DNA of 64,000 nt from Gottschalkia purinilytica (GCF_001190785.1 NZ_LGSS01000003.1:186001-250000); one strand, 5' to 3'. Counted from the stretch's first letter, positions 6,759 through 16,192 are shown. Notes: a model not told the origin generated them from the sequence alone. Numbers and translations: made by a program.

Positions 6759-6855
6759 TGGCGGGAATATGTGGGAATCGAACCCACCCAGGACGCTCCT
6801 AACGCCCCGCGCTGGTTTTGAAGACCAGAGGGCACACCAGCACCCATCTACTCCC
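6759..6855 (-). tRNA. selC: tRNA-Sec (anticodon TCA)
   Basis: A 97-base tRNA including encoded CCA. The anticodon stem-loop CTGGTCTTCAAAACCAG carries TCA, reading UGA. The acceptor starts GGGAGTA and pairs with TATTCCC, the T arm is GTGGG-TTCGATT-CCCAC, and the variable arm is long (GCGGGGCGTTAGGAGCGTCC region), as expected for tRNA-Sec. It has its own promoter and terminator and lies just beyond the selD-selA-selB-regulator gene string. Confidence 0.95.
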
Positions 6856-6875
6856 TTATTTAGCTGACAACTAAA

Positions 6876-6904
6876 ATTATATAATATTTTTCGATAAGTT
6901 GCAA
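6876..6904 (-). promoter_or_regulatory. Promoter of tRNA-Sec
   Basis: TTGCAA (6904-6899), a 17-base spacer and TATAAT (6881-6876) on the minus strand, with TATAAT ending 20 bases before the tRNA 5' end. It shows that tRNA-Sec can be transcribed independently of the genes upstream. Confidence 0.75.
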
Positions 6905-6990
6905 TACCTTTATAGATATTTCTTTATTTTTTCGATATTTTATGACTTTTTTTTACATAAGGCATAATGTTATTTATTATTAACTGATTT

Positions 6991-8442
6991 TTATTTTTCT
7001 ATACTAGGTATAATAATAGAAAACCTTGTTCCTTTTCCTAATTGACTCTCAACCTCTATAGTACCCCTATGGAGACTTATAATTTGTTTTGCTATTGATA
7101 ATCCAAGACCTGATCCTCCGGTTACCCTTGCTCTTGCTTTATCAACTCTATAAAATCTATCAAATATATAAGGTAAGTTTTCCTTAGGTATCCCTATTCC
7201 ATTATCTTTTATCTCTATAATAGTATTACCATTCTTTTCATATAACATAACTTTAATTGATCCATCTTTCTCTGTATATTTTATTGCATTTGATACTATG
7301 TTTATAACTGCTTGTTGAATTCTATCTGGGTCTATCATTATATTCATTTCTTTACGAATTACATATACATCTATCTTTATATTCTTTTTATCTGCCAATG
7401 GTTTTAATTTAAGTACAGTTTTTTCTATTAGTGTACTTATATTTACATATTCAAAGTTTATTTTAATCTTAGATATATCAAGCTCCATTGAAGTTAGTAG
7501 ATCTTCTACTATATTATTTAGTCTGTCTACTTCTGAAGATATGTCATGCAAAAATTCTCTATATATATTGATATTAATTTCATTCTCATGTATAAGAGAT
7601 TCTGATAAAAGCTTTATAGAACTAAGGGGAGTTTTTAGTTCATGAGATACATATGCAACAAAGTCTTTCTTTTGTTTATCTTCTTCATCTAGTTTTTCCG
7701 TCATCATATTAAAAGTATCTGCTAGCTTTCTAAACTCATCATTTGTTTCTATCTTTATTTTTTGATTTAAATCTCCTTCTGATATCTTAAGTATAGCTTG
7801 GTTAAATATTTGAAGAGGTTTAAATACATATCCTGTGAAAATAAAATTTACTATAGATATGATTATTATACTGAGTATAGAGAAAATAGTTAATTTTTGA
7901 TTTATATAATAAACTGCATCATATATATCATTTATTGAAGCAAATATTAGTATAGATCCGATTACTTCATCATGTAATTTAACAGGGGTAGCCACGTATA
8001 AAACATGTTTATATGTAGGGGAGTTATACGCTCTTGATGCTACTTCTCCTTTTAAGGATTTTCTTACTTCTTCATTATTAAATTTTTTTCCTATCTGTTC
8101 TTTATTAGAATCTCCTTTTACTATACCTTGCTTATTTATTACCATGATCCTGGAGTTTATTTCTTTACTATAGTCAGATATTATATCATTCATATACTCT
8201 CTAGGCTCTATTATCTGATTAGGATCTAAGTAATATTTAATTGTATTAGCATAAATATTAGACCTAATAACAAAGTTTGACTCTCTTTGTTCAATATATA
8301 TATTTAAAATTATTTTAACTACAGATATATTCATTATGAGTAAAAACAAAGATATTAACAACAAATAGGTGGAAGTGAGCTTCCACCTTACACTAATAAA
8401 CTGTTTTTGTTTATTGATATATGTTTTTAAAATAGTAACCAA
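6991..8442 (-). CDS. Membrane sensor histidine kinase
   Basis: A 483-residue protein. TM1 is at about 25-48, then an extracellular sensor (~50-180, double-Cache-like in layout), TM2 at about 185-205, HAMP at 205-255, HisKA with phospho-acceptor His267 in SHELKTPLSS, and HATPase_c with N box NIVSNAIKYT, G1 DNGIGIPKENLPYIFDRFYR and G2 GGSGLGLSIAK. The frame opens with TTG at 8442, overlapping the regulator by 32 bases. That TTG abuts the SD-like GGGGAG, so the true start may be a later near-cognate codon. It pairs with the OmpR-type regulator upstream. The signal is unknown; membership in the PhoR/WalK-like class is likely. Confidence 0.9.
   Translation of the reverse strand: MVTILKTYINKQKQFISVRWKLTSTYLLLISLFLLIMNISVVKIILNIYIEQRESNFVIRSNIYANTIKYYLDPNQIIEPREYMNDIISDYSKEINSRIMVINKQGIVKGDSNKEQIGKKFNNEEVRKSLKGEVASRAYNSPTYKHVLYVATPVKLHDEVIGSILIFASINDIYDAVYYINQKLTIFSILSIIIISIVNFIFTGYVFKPLQIFNQAILKISEGDLNQKIKIETNDEFRKLADTFNMMTEKLDEEDKQKKDFVAYVSHELKTPLSSIKLLSESLIHENEININIYREFLHDISSEVDRLNNIVEDLLTSMELDISKIKINFEYVNISTLIEKTVLKLKPLADKKNIKIDVYVIRKEMNIMIDPDRIQQAVINIVSNAIKYTEKDGSIKVMLYEKNGNTIIEIKDNGIGIPKENLPYIFDRFYRVDKARARVTGGSGLGLSIAKQIISLHRGTIEVESQLGKGTRFSIIIPSIEK
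8367..8388 (-). other. 9-bp GC-rich hairpin inside the 5' end of the kinase gene
   Basis: AGGTGGAAG (8367-8375) and CTTCCACCT (8380-8388) pair perfectly around a TGAG loop, some 55 bases into the kinase frame. Being far more GC-rich than its surroundings, it could lower kinase output relative to the regulator, or be a chance result of codons for RWKLTST. Confidence 0.4.
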
Positions 8443-9106
8443 CTCCCCATTTTGTCAATATATATTCCGCTTGACTAGAGTTTTTCTCTATTTTTTCTCT
8501 TAATCTCCTAATATGAACATCTACCGTTCTTAAATCTCCAAAATATTCATAACCCCATATTATTTCTAGCAGTTCTTCACGAGTAAATACTTTTCCTGGA
8601 TTTGTGGCCAATAAAAGTAATAAGTCAAATTCTTTAGCTGTTAAATTTACTTCTTTTCCTCCAACTGTAACTTTTCTACCTAATGTATTTATAGTAAAAT
8701 TTCCTATCTGAATAATTTGATTTGCTACGTTATTATCTTTTTTATTCATTCTTCTTAGTATAGCTTTTATTCTAACTTTTAGCTCTAATATATTAAAAGG
8801 TTTAGTAAGATAGTCATCTGCTCCATGCTCTAATCCTAGTATTTTGTCTATATCATCATTTTTAGCTGTTAACATGATAATAGGTACTTCTGATATCTCT
8901 CTTATTTTTTGACATACTTCAAGTCCGTCTAATTTCGGTAGCATTAAGTCAAGTATGATAAGATCATAGTCACCTTCTTTCGCTTTTTCTAAGGCTTCTA
9001 TTCCGTCATAAGAAGCTTCTGTTGTATAACCATCTTGTTCTAAACTATATTTTAATCCTTTTACTAATAGGGGTTCATCATCAACTATTAGGATCTTGGC
9101 GTTCAT
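8411..9106 (-). CDS. OmpR/PhoB-type response regulator
   Basis: A 231-residue protein. The receiver domain has acidic pocket DDE at 9-11, phospho-acceptor Asp53 in LILDLMLPKLDG, Thr in MLTAKND and Lys in YLTKPFN. A winged-helix DNA-binding domain occupies ~130-228, ending RTVDVHIRRLREKIE and GVGYYFK. The SD GAGGTGATATA precedes ATG. It is 28 bases downstream of selB and overlaps the histidine kinase. Direct adjacency to the selenium genes hints at co-expression, but its targets cannot be read. Confidence 0.93.
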   Translation of the reverse strand: MNAKILIVDDEPLLVKGLKYSLEQDGYTTEASYDGIEALEKAKEGDYDLIILDLMLPKLDGLEVCQKIREISEVPIIMLTAKNDDIDKILGLEHGADDYLTKPFNILELKVRIKAILRRMNKKDNNVANQIIQIGNFTINTLGRKVTVGGKEVNLTAKEFDLLLLLATNPGKVFTREELLEIIWGYEYFGDLRTVDVHIRRLREKIEKNSSQAEYILTKWGVGYYFKNIYQ

Positions 9107-9133
9107 TATATCACCTCAGTAACTTTCATATAT

Positions 9134-11041
9134 CTAATAAAGTACTCTATTGTCACCCATACGCTTTGTAATTTTTTGTTCATCAAGATTTTCTATAAGT
9201 GAAACTGCTAGTTTTCTGTTTGTATTTAATAAGTCTCTAAGTTGTGCAATAGTAATTGATCCATTTTCTTTTATAAAGTTTATTACTTTTTCCTTACCTT
9301 CTTTATACATTTTAGAATGAATAACTATATCTTCCTTTATTTTTGTTAATGTACCTATTTCTATTAAAGCATCATATACTTGTAATATATCTTTTTTATC
9401 ATATTTAATACTACTTAATATATCTTCTTTCTTAACAAGTGTAAACTTGTTCTCCAAGTAAATATCTTCAATTTTTTCTTTTATTGCTTCTTGGGTTTTT
9501 GTAAATCTTACTTCAAAGTCTCTTAATGATATACTTTCATTTATAATTTTAACTATTCCTTTTTCCTCTAATTTATTTATAAAGCTGTCTCCCAATTTTG
9601 GTTTTATGTTTTTTAAATATTTACTTCTTATTTCTTCTTTTGACATTCCTACTTTTAAGGAATGTTTTTCATGAAACTTTTCAAGATCATTTTTTATCAT
9701 ATTGGATAACTTATCAAAATGATCTTCATGTATAACATGTATATCTTTAAGTAGTCTAAATGTCATAACTTTACTATCTTTTTCAAGATGTTCTACTTCT
9801 TCTTGTACTTTATCTTCCGGCATTACAGTTATTACTGATATGTCTTTTATACTAGGAAAATCTCTACTCTTATCTTTTATAATTTCCTCTATTATATCTG
9901 TAATACTACCTTTTTCTTTTAACTCTAACTCTTTTATAGCATTTTCATCAAATCTTTTTCTCTTTGGCGGATTTGGTTCTAATATCTCTCCTCCACCAAT
10001 AGTTATCATAGGTGAATAAAATCTTATAATAAATCTATCTCCACGCTTAGCAACTATAGATTCCTCTAGCCTTAATTGAGCATAACAAGTTTCTCCAGGA
10101 GTTAGCTGTTCTTTATCCAGGAGTACCACTCTACATAAAATTTCACTAGAACCTATATAAAGTCTCACTCTGGTTCTATTTTCTATTATCCTTTGAGAAT
10201 CTTCAATGAGTTTAAGTTTTACATCTAGCATCATAGTAGGTTCCATAGAGTCAATAGGTGCTATGATATCTCCTCTTTTTATATCTGTTTTCTTTAAACC
10301 TGCTAAATTTACGGCTACTCTCTGTCCACCATATCCAAAATCACTATCTTTTCCATGAACTTGTATTGATCTTATTCTTCCTGTATTATTCCCAGGGAAA
10401 ATTTGAATTTCGTCACCTATTGTAAGCTTTCCAGATATTAAGGTTCCTGTTACTACAGTACCAAATCCTGATATAGTAAATACTCTATCTACAGGTAGTC
10501 TTGGAGTATCTTTATCGTCTCTTTCTTCAATTTCTTCTGTGAATTTATCTATAGTACTTATAAGTTCATCTATCCCCGTCTTGTTTATTGATGAAACTGG
10601 TATAATAGGACTATTTTCTAAAAAAGTACCCTTAACTCGTTCTTTTACATCTTCTTTCACTAGTTCTAACCAATCATCATCTACAAGTTCAGCTTTAGTA
10701 ATGGCTATTATTCCTTTTTCTATTTTAAGTAAATTTAGTATGTCTAAATGTTCTTTAGTTTGTGGCATTATTCCTTCATCAGCAGCTATAACTAAAACTA
10801 CTATATCTATTCCTGTAACTCCAGCTAGCATATTTTTTATAAACTTTTCATGTCCTGGTACATCTATTATTCCTGCTCTTTTTCCACTAGGTAAATCAAA
10901 ATATGTAAATCCTAATTCTATTGATATACCTCTTTCCTGCTCTTCTTTTAATCTATCTGTTTCTCTTCCTGTAATTGCTTTTATAAGGGTAGTTTTTCCG
11001 TGATCTATATGCCCTGCTGTACCTATAATAATGTTTTTCAT
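9134..11041 (-). CDS. selB: Selenocysteine-specific translation elongation factor SelB
   Basis: A 635-residue GTPase that delivers Sec-tRNA to the ribosome at UGA codons bearing a SECIS. The EF-Tu-like N-terminus has G1 GTAGHIDHGKTT, a G2/G3 region with DVPGHEKFIKNM and the TKAE guanine motif. Domains II-III follow to about 340, then C-terminal winged-helix repeats (~400-635) that bind the SECIS hairpin, ending in a SelB-type helix KRMGDNRVLY. The order selD-selA-selB on one strand with 15- and ~35-base gaps forms the Sec operon. Confidence 0.97.
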   Translation of the reverse strand: MKNIIIGTAGHIDHGKTTLIKAITGRETDRLKEEQERGISIELGFTYFDLPSGKRAGIIDVPGHEKFIKNMLAGVTGIDIVVLVIAADEGIMPQTKEHLDILNLLKIEKGIIAITKAELVDDDWLELVKEDVKERVKGTFLENSPIIPVSSINKTGIDELISTIDKFTEEIEERDDKDTPRLPVDRVFTISGFGTVVTGTLISGKLTIGDEIQIFPGNNTGRIRSIQVHGKDSDFGYGGQRVAVNLAGLKKTDIKRGDIIAPIDSMEPTMMLDVKLKLIEDSQRIIENRTRVRLYIGSSEILCRVVLLDKEQLTPGETCYAQLRLEESIVAKRGDRFIIRFYSPMITIGGGEILEPNPPKRKRFDENAIKELELKEKGSITDIIEEIIKDKSRDFPSIKDISVITVMPEDKVQEEVEHLEKDSKVMTFRLLKDIHVIHEDHFDKLSNMIKNDLEKFHEKHSLKVGMSKEEIRSKYLKNIKPKLGDSFINKLEEKGIVKIINESISLRDFEVRFTKTQEAIKEKIEDIYLENKFTLVKKEDILSSIKYDKKDILQVYDALIEIGTLTKIKEDIVIHSKMYKEGKEKVINFIKENGSITIAQLRDLLNTNRKLAVSLIENLDEQKITKRMGDNRVLY

Positions 11042-11056
11042 CTTAAACTCACCCCT

Positions 11057-12463
11057 TTAAATATTTTGTAATGCAGATTTGATTCCATCTATTATTATCT
11101 CAAACTCAGTCTCATCAATTGTTCTTAAATCCATATAAAGTCTATCTTTATATAGTCTAGTAATTATAGGAATTTCATTTTCTCTTAATTTTCTTTCTAG
11201 AGATGTAACACTTATATGATCTGAAGAAATCATTATACATTTTGTAGGAATTTTCTCCAATGGAAGAGACCCTCCTCCAACCTGTGAGAATTCATCTACT
11301 ACTTGTATATCTAATTTATCTTTTATACAGTTCTTTATTTGATGTAACAATTTATTAGCTTTTATTTCTATATCATTTATAGAAGTAGTTAACATTCTAA
11401 GTGTAGGAATGTTTTCAATAGCTTTATCCTCATCTAAATAAAATCTTAAGGTCCCTTCAAGCGTAGCTATTGTAAATTTATCTATTCTTAAAGCTCTATT
11501 AAGAGGATGTTTTTTCATCATGTCTATGTATTTCTTCTTTCCTACTATAATTCCAGCCTGAGGTCCTCCTAAAAGCTTATCTCCGCTAAATGTTACAACG
11601 TCTACTCCCGAATTTATAGAGTCTTGAACAGTAGGTTCATACTCTAATCCATACTTACTTAAATCTATTAAAACTCCACTTCCTAAATCTTCTATTACTG
11701 CTACTTCTTTTTTCTTACCTAGTTCTACTAATTCATCTAGACTTATAGAAGAAGTAAACCCTAAGATTCTATAGTTACTCGTATGAACTTTAAGAAGTGC
11801 TGCTGTTTCTTCTCCTATAGCTCTTTCATAGTCCCAAATGTGAGTTTTATTTGTTGTTCCTACATCCACTAATTTAGCTCCGCTCTGTTCCATTACATCT
11901 GGTATTCTAAAAGATCCTCCAATTTCAACTAATTCTCCTCTAGATACTACAACCTCTTTTTCCTTAGCCAATGCACTTAAAACTAAGACTACTGCTGCAG
12001 CATTATTATTTACAACTAAAGCTGCTTCAGCTCCAGTAATTTTCTTGATTATATCTTCTAAATGACTATACCTTGAACCTCTAGCTCCTGTTTCTAAGTC
12101 AAACTCTAAATTTGAATACTTTGTAGCAATGTTAGAAACATATTTCATAACTTCCTCATTTATAAGTGAACGTCCTAAATTAGTGTGAATAACTACACCT
12201 GTACAATTTATAACTCTTTTGAATTTAGGGCTCATAGTATTTTGTACTCTCAAAGTTACATTATCATATATTTTATTTATTCTATTGTCTAAATCTTCTA
12301 AAGTTATATCTCCTTTAGATATTATCTTTCTTATATCATCTAGTTCTTCTCTTATTGACTCTATAACTAACTCTCTAGAATTAATTTCTAACATACTTTT
12401 TATCTTTTCGTTTTCAATTATCTGATCTACCTTTGGAATTCTACTGTAAATATTTGAATTCAT
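11057..12463 (-). CDS. selA: L-seryl-tRNA(Sec) selenium transferase SelA
   Basis: A PLP enzyme converting Ser-tRNA-Sec to Sec-tRNA-Sec with selenophosphate. I place the start at the ATG at 12463 (468 residues), because SD GGAAGG is properly spaced from it; the upstream ATG at 12487 has none. Visible motifs are VINCTGVVIHTNLGRS near the N-terminus, NNNAAAVVLVLSALA, EDLGSGVLIDL and the PLP lysine in TFSGDKLLGGPQAG. It is sandwiched between selD and selB. Confidence 0.97.
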   Translation of the reverse strand: MNSNIYSRIPKVDQIIENEKIKSMLEINSRELVIESIREELDDIRKIISKGDITLEDLDNRINKIYDNVTLRVQNTMSPKFKRVINCTGVVIHTNLGRSLINEEVMKYVSNIATKYSNLEFDLETGARGSRYSHLEDIIKKITGAEAALVVNNNAAAVVLVLSALAKEKEVVVSRGELVEIGGSFRIPDVMEQSGAKLVDVGTTNKTHIWDYERAIGEETAALLKVHTSNYRILGFTSSISLDELVELGKKKEVAVIEDLGSGVLIDLSKYGLEYEPTVQDSINSGVDVVTFSGDKLLGGPQAGIIVGKKKYIDMMKKHPLNRALRIDKFTIATLEGTLRFYLDEDKAIENIPTLRMLTTSINDIEIKANKLLHQIKNCIKDKLDIQVVDEFSQVGGGSLPLEKIPTKCIMISSDHISVTSLERKLRENEIPIITRLYKDRLYMDLRTIDETEFEIIIDGIKSALQNI

Positions 12464-12498
12464 GTATCTTATCCTTCCTAATTCCATATATATTTGTA

Positions 12499-13542
12499 TT
12501 ATCCTACTATTATAGAATACTCTTGTTTTTCAACTACCTCTCCTATAATTCCGAACTCAGTATTATTACCTTTTAGTTCTTCAAGTAGTAAGTTTACTTT
12601 ATCTTTATCTACAGATATAAGCAGTCCTCCTGATGTTTGGGGGTCATATAATATATCCTTTAATTCTTGTGACATTTCTTTATCAAAGTAAACTTTATCT
12701 CCTATAAAACTTTTATTAGAATAAGCTCCTGCAGGTACTAATCCCATTTTAGCAAATTCTAGTGCTTCTTTTATCACTGGTATCTTTTCAGATTCTAACT
12801 TAATCGTAACATTACTACCTTCAGCCATTTCTAATGTATGACCTAATAGACCAAAACCTGTAATATCTGTACAGCTATTTACTCCTACTTTAATCATAGC
12901 ATCTTTAGCATGTTTATTCAGAGTAGTCATAACTTTTACAGCTTTATCATAAGTTTCTTTATCTGTCATCTCTGCTTTTATAGCAGTATTCAATACACCT
13001 ATTCCTAATGGTTTAGTTAATACAAGTATATCTCCTACTTTGGCGTTGCTATTAGTTAAGACATTCTTTGGATGTATAAATCCACTAACACATAATCCAT
13101 ATTTAGGTTCATCATCTTCAACAGTATGACCTCCTATCAAAATAGCTCCTGATTCTATAACCTTATCATAACCACCTTTTAACACTTCAGCCATTACTTC
13201 TGATGGTAAACAAGTAGGAAAACATATTATGTTCATTGCTAACTTAGGATCTCCCCCCATTGCATAAACATCACTTATAGAATTAGTAGCAGCTATTTGA
13301 CCGTAAGTATAAGGATCATCTACTACTGGTGTAAAAAAATCTACAGTTTGTATCAAAGCAGTATTATCATCTATTTTATAAACAGCAGCATCATCAGATG
13401 TCTCTATACCTACTAATAAGTTTTCGTCGCTATTTAATTTAGGTAACTGACACAGAACCTGTGCCAAGGTATCAGGACCTATTTTAGCTGCTCAACCTGA
13501 ACTTCTAGTCATTTCTGTTAATCTCTTATGCTTTACAGTCAT
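12499..13542 (-). CDS. selD: Selenophosphate synthase SelD, selenocysteine-containing
   Basis: Makes selenophosphate from selenide and ATP. The gene must be read through an in-frame TGA (13494-13492): the frame starts at ATG 13542 and gives [24 protein letters not shown], with Sec at residue 17 and the partner Lys at 20, matching Cys17/Lys20 of E. coli SelD. The total is 347 residues. A conventional ORF call loses the first 25 residues and starts at 13467. Downstream motifs include [22 protein letters not shown] and [12 protein letters not shown] possible bacterial SECIS follows the TGA. It heads the selDAB operon. Confidence 0.95.
13447..13494 (-). promoter_or_regulatory. UGA codon plus candidate bSECIS of selD
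   Basis: Beginning 16 bases after the TGA, CTGATAC (13475-13469) can pair with GTGTCAG (13453-13447; one G-T pair) around a 15-base apical loop with G residues. Position and size fit a bacterial SECIS read by SelB, but the fold was judged by eye. Confidence 0.5.
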
Positions 13543-13561
13543 TTCTAAGTCACCTCTTTCA

Positions 13562-14230
13562 TTATCTGATAGTTATCAATTCTTTTATAGATTCATACTT
13601 TTTCTTCCCTATACCAGAAACATTTATTATATCTTCTATGCTAGAAAATTTATTATCATTTCTGTATTGAATAATTCTATCTGCTAGTACTTCTCCTACT
13701 CCAGGTAAAGTTAAAAGTTCATCTTTTGAAGCAGTATTTATATTAACCTTTTTACCCAAAGATGAACCATTGTTACTTGTAATTGTTTGATCTGTATTTG
13801 AATTTATCTCTACTTCACTTTCTCCTATTTTAGGTATATATATTTGCTCTTCATCTTCTACTTTCCTTGCTAAATTTATCTTATTTTCATCTGCTTCTTT
13901 AGTTAATCCACCTAACTTATCTATAGCATCTATAACTCTATCTCCGTATTTTAAAGTAACTAATCCTGGATTCCTTACTTGACCTGTAACATGAACTATT
14001 ATAGTTTGATTTTTTAATTTTTCTTGATTTCTCTCATATTCATTTTTAGAATTATTTCTATCTTCATTATTTTCTTCAATAAATACATTTTCTATGCTAT
14101 CATTTGGATAATCTGAAGATTTTAATGTCATATTTTGACTACTATTAAATATTTTATACCCTAAAGTAATTGCAATAACTGCACCAAATATTAGTATAAC
14201 TATTTGTTGTCTTTTTGTAAAGTGACCCAT
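13562..14230 (-). CDS. comEA: ComEA-like helix-hairpin-helix DNA-binding protein
   Basis: A 222-residue protein. TM anchor at about 10-28, a charged linker, a SLBB domain at ~75-135 (VHVTGQVRNPGLVTLKYGDRVIDAI), and tandem HhH at ~155-222 with VNINTASKDELLTLPGVGEVLADRIIQYR and VSGIGKKKYESIKELI. The layout matches competence DNA receptors that hold DNA outside the membrane. An SD GAGGTGATA precedes ATG. No other com genes are near. Confidence 0.9.
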   Translation of the reverse strand: MGHFTKRQQIVILIFGAVIAITLGYKIFNSSQNMTLKSSDYPNDSIENVFIEENNEDRNNSKNEYERNQEKLKNQTIIVHVTGQVRNPGLVTLKYGDRVIDAIDKLGGLTKEADENKINLARKVEDEEQIYIPKIGESEVEINSNTDQTITSNNGSSLGKKVNINTASKDELLTLPGVGEVLADRIIQYRNDNKFSSIEDIINVSGIGKKKYESIKELITIR

Positions 14231-14476
14231 ATTATCACCTCTATTAATACATTTTCTTAACTAAATACATTCTATTTTATACAATAATTTCCTTTAAAAT
14301 ATTATTTTAATATATATTGTCGAAATTTTTAATCATATTTATTTAAATTAATATAATTTACATAGTACCATAAACCCATTTATGTATATTTATTCTAAAA
14401 AGTTATTAATTACTATTTAAATTCCTACATTGATTTTGATATACTATATACTGGGTTAATTTTAGGAGGTGATATA

Positions 14477-15784
14477 TTGAAAAATTTTTTGAAATATTTT
14501 TTAGTAATGTCTTTAATACTAAATATAATAGCTTGTAAAACCTATGCCGATAAAGAAAATTCACCTGATATTTCCTCAGAAGCAGCAATTCTAATCGATG
14601 CAAAAACTGGACAAGTTCTATATGGAAAAAACATTCATAAGAAAATGTTTCCTGCAAGTACTACTAAAATATTAACAGGTATATTAGCAATAGAAAATTC
14701 TAATTTATTCGAAGATGTAGTTGTTGATGACAAAACTCCTTTTGAGATAGATGGTAGTCATATAGCTCTTGAACCAGGAGAAATTTTATCTATGAATGAT
14801 TTACTTCATGCTCTTTTGATTGCATCTGCTAATGATGCTGCCGTCGTAATAGCCAAGCATGTCTCTGGTTCTACTGAAGACTTTTCTAAACTAATGAATA
14901 AAAAAGCAAAAGAATTAGGAGCTAAAAATACTCACTTTGTAAATCCAAATGGACTTCCTAATGAAGATCATACTACAACAGCATATGATTTAGCTATGAT
15001 AGCCAAATATGCCATGAAAAACAAAACTTTTAAAGATATAGTTAAAAATTACTCCTATGTAATTAGCCCTACAAATAAGAAAAGCGAATCTAGACACTTA
15101 AACTCCTCTAATAAACTTTTATATAGTAAAAGAAAAATAAATGTAGATGGAAAAGAAGTTCCTATAAAATACGATGGAGTAAACGGTGTTAAAACAGGCT
15201 ATACTGTTGCAGCTCAACAATGCCTTGTTGCATCTGCAACTAAGAATGGTAATCAGTATATATCTGTAGTATTACGTGCAACTGGTACTGATGTCTATGC
15301 AGATACTCATAAGTTGTTAAACTATGCTTTTGAAAATTTTTCTAACAACAAACTTGCTTCAAAAAATGACTTTGTATCTAGTATAAGAGTAGAAAATGGA
15401 ATTAAGAGTACAATAAAGTCTGTTTATGAAAAAGATTTATATTCAACACTTTCCAAAGTTGATATCAATAATTTAGATAAAGAGATAGTTTTGCCGAGTA
15501 AAATAACTGCTCCTATATTAAAAGGGCAAGTTTTAGGAAAAGTGTTATTTAAAGTAGATAATAAAACTGTAGGAAGTGCAAATATAATATCAACTGAAAA
15601 AGTTGAAAAAGGTAGTTTATCTTTCCTGTCCAATCTTTTTAGTAACATATTTAGTAAGACATGGTTTAAAGTTTTATTGATTTTCATATTACTTAGAGTT
15701 TTCATCAGGCTATTAAAAATATCAAGATTAAAGAAAAGAAAAAGAAGAAGAAAACAATATTCATATTATAAAAAAGGTGTTTAA
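14477..15784 (+). CDS. dacF: D-alanyl-D-alanine carboxypeptidase (DacF-type)
   Basis: A 435-residue S11 peptidase that trims the terminal D-Ala from peptidoglycan stem peptides. A TTG start follows the excellent SD AGGAGGTGAT. N-terminal signal, then SxxK as ASTTK near 57-60, SxN as SAN near 116, and KTG as VKTGYT near 240. The C-terminal PBP5-like domain is followed by a hydrophobic helix (~405) and a very basic tail KKRKRRRK, giving membrane attachment. It is the lone plus-strand gene here, between divergent comEA and convergent ridA. Confidence 0.93.
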   Translation: MKNFLKYFLVMSLILNIIACKTYADKENSPDISSEAAILIDAKTGQVLYGKNIHKKMFPASTTKILTGILAIENSNLFEDVVVDDKTPFEIDGSHIALEPGEILSMNDLLHALLIASANDAAVVIAKHVSGSTEDFSKLMNKKAKELGAKNTHFVNPNGLPNEDHTTTAYDLAMIAKYAMKNKTFKDIVKNYSYVISPTNKKSESRHLNSSNKLLYSKRKINVDGKEVPIKYDGVNGVKTGYTVAAQQCLVASATKNGNQYISVVLRATGTDVYADTHKLLNYAFENFSNNKLASKNDFVSSIRVENGIKSTIKSVYEKDLYSTLSKVDINNLDKEIVLPSKITAPILKGQVLGKVLFKVDNKTVGSANIISTEKVEKGSLSFLSNLFSNIFSKTWFKVLLIFILLRVFIRLLKISRLKKRKRRRKQYSYYKKGV

Positions 15785-15806
15785 CTTTAAAGTTAAACAC
15801 CTTTTT
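15771..15806. terminator. 36-base perfect palindromic bidirectional terminator
   Basis: AAAAAGGTGTTTAACTTT and its exact complement meet without a loop at 15788/15789. It overlaps the last codons and stop of dacF (stop ends 15784) and lies six bases from the ridA stop, ending both convergent genes. Confidence 0.9.
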
Positions 15807-15811
15807 GTATA

Positions 15812-16192
15812 CTATAGTATAGCTACTGCTTCTATTTCTACATTTCCATCTTTAGGAAGTCTTGCTACTTCAACACAAGATCTAGCTGGTTTATGTTCCG
15901 AAAAATATTCAGAATATACTTGATTAATTAATGCAAATTGATTCATGTCTTTTATAAAAACTGTAGTTTTTACTACGTTATTAAGTGAAGCTCCTGCCTC
16001 ACTTAAGATAGCTTTTAAGTTTTCTAAAGATTGTCTTGTTTCATCTTCAATACTTGTATTTACAATTTCTCCTGTCTCAGGATTCATTCCAAGTTGACCT
16101 GAAGTAAATATCATATTTCCAGCAATTATTCCTTGAGAATAAGGTCCAATAGCTTGAGGTGCCTTTTGTGTTGAAATTACTTTGTTTGACAT
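15812..16192 (-). CDS. ridA: RidA family reactive enamine/imine deaminase
   Basis: A 126-residue protein from the ATG at 16192, which has SD GGGGAG nine bases upstream; the ATG at 16219 would add nine residues and contains this SD. It has the YjgF/RidA signatures [24 protein letters not shown], and the C-terminal [22 protein letters not shown] with the catalytic Arg. It hydrolyses 2-aminoacrylate-type imines formed by PLP enzymes. It ends the nadD-to-ridA gene string. Confidence 0.95.
   Translation of the reverse strand: MSNKVISTQKAPQAIGPYSQGIIAGNMIFTSGQLGMNPETGEIVNTSIEDETRQSLENLKAILSEAGASLNNVVKTTVFIKDMNQFALINQVYSEYFSEHKPARSCVEVARLPKDGNVEIEAVAIL

Noticed and set aside
6639-6821. 60-codon plus-strand frame
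   Set aside because: Runs antisense through the tRNA-Sec gene and its terminator.
10539-11003. 154-codon plus-strand frame
   Set aside because: Exact antisense of the SelB GTPase domain; no SD and Ser/Ile-rich composition typical of a shadow.
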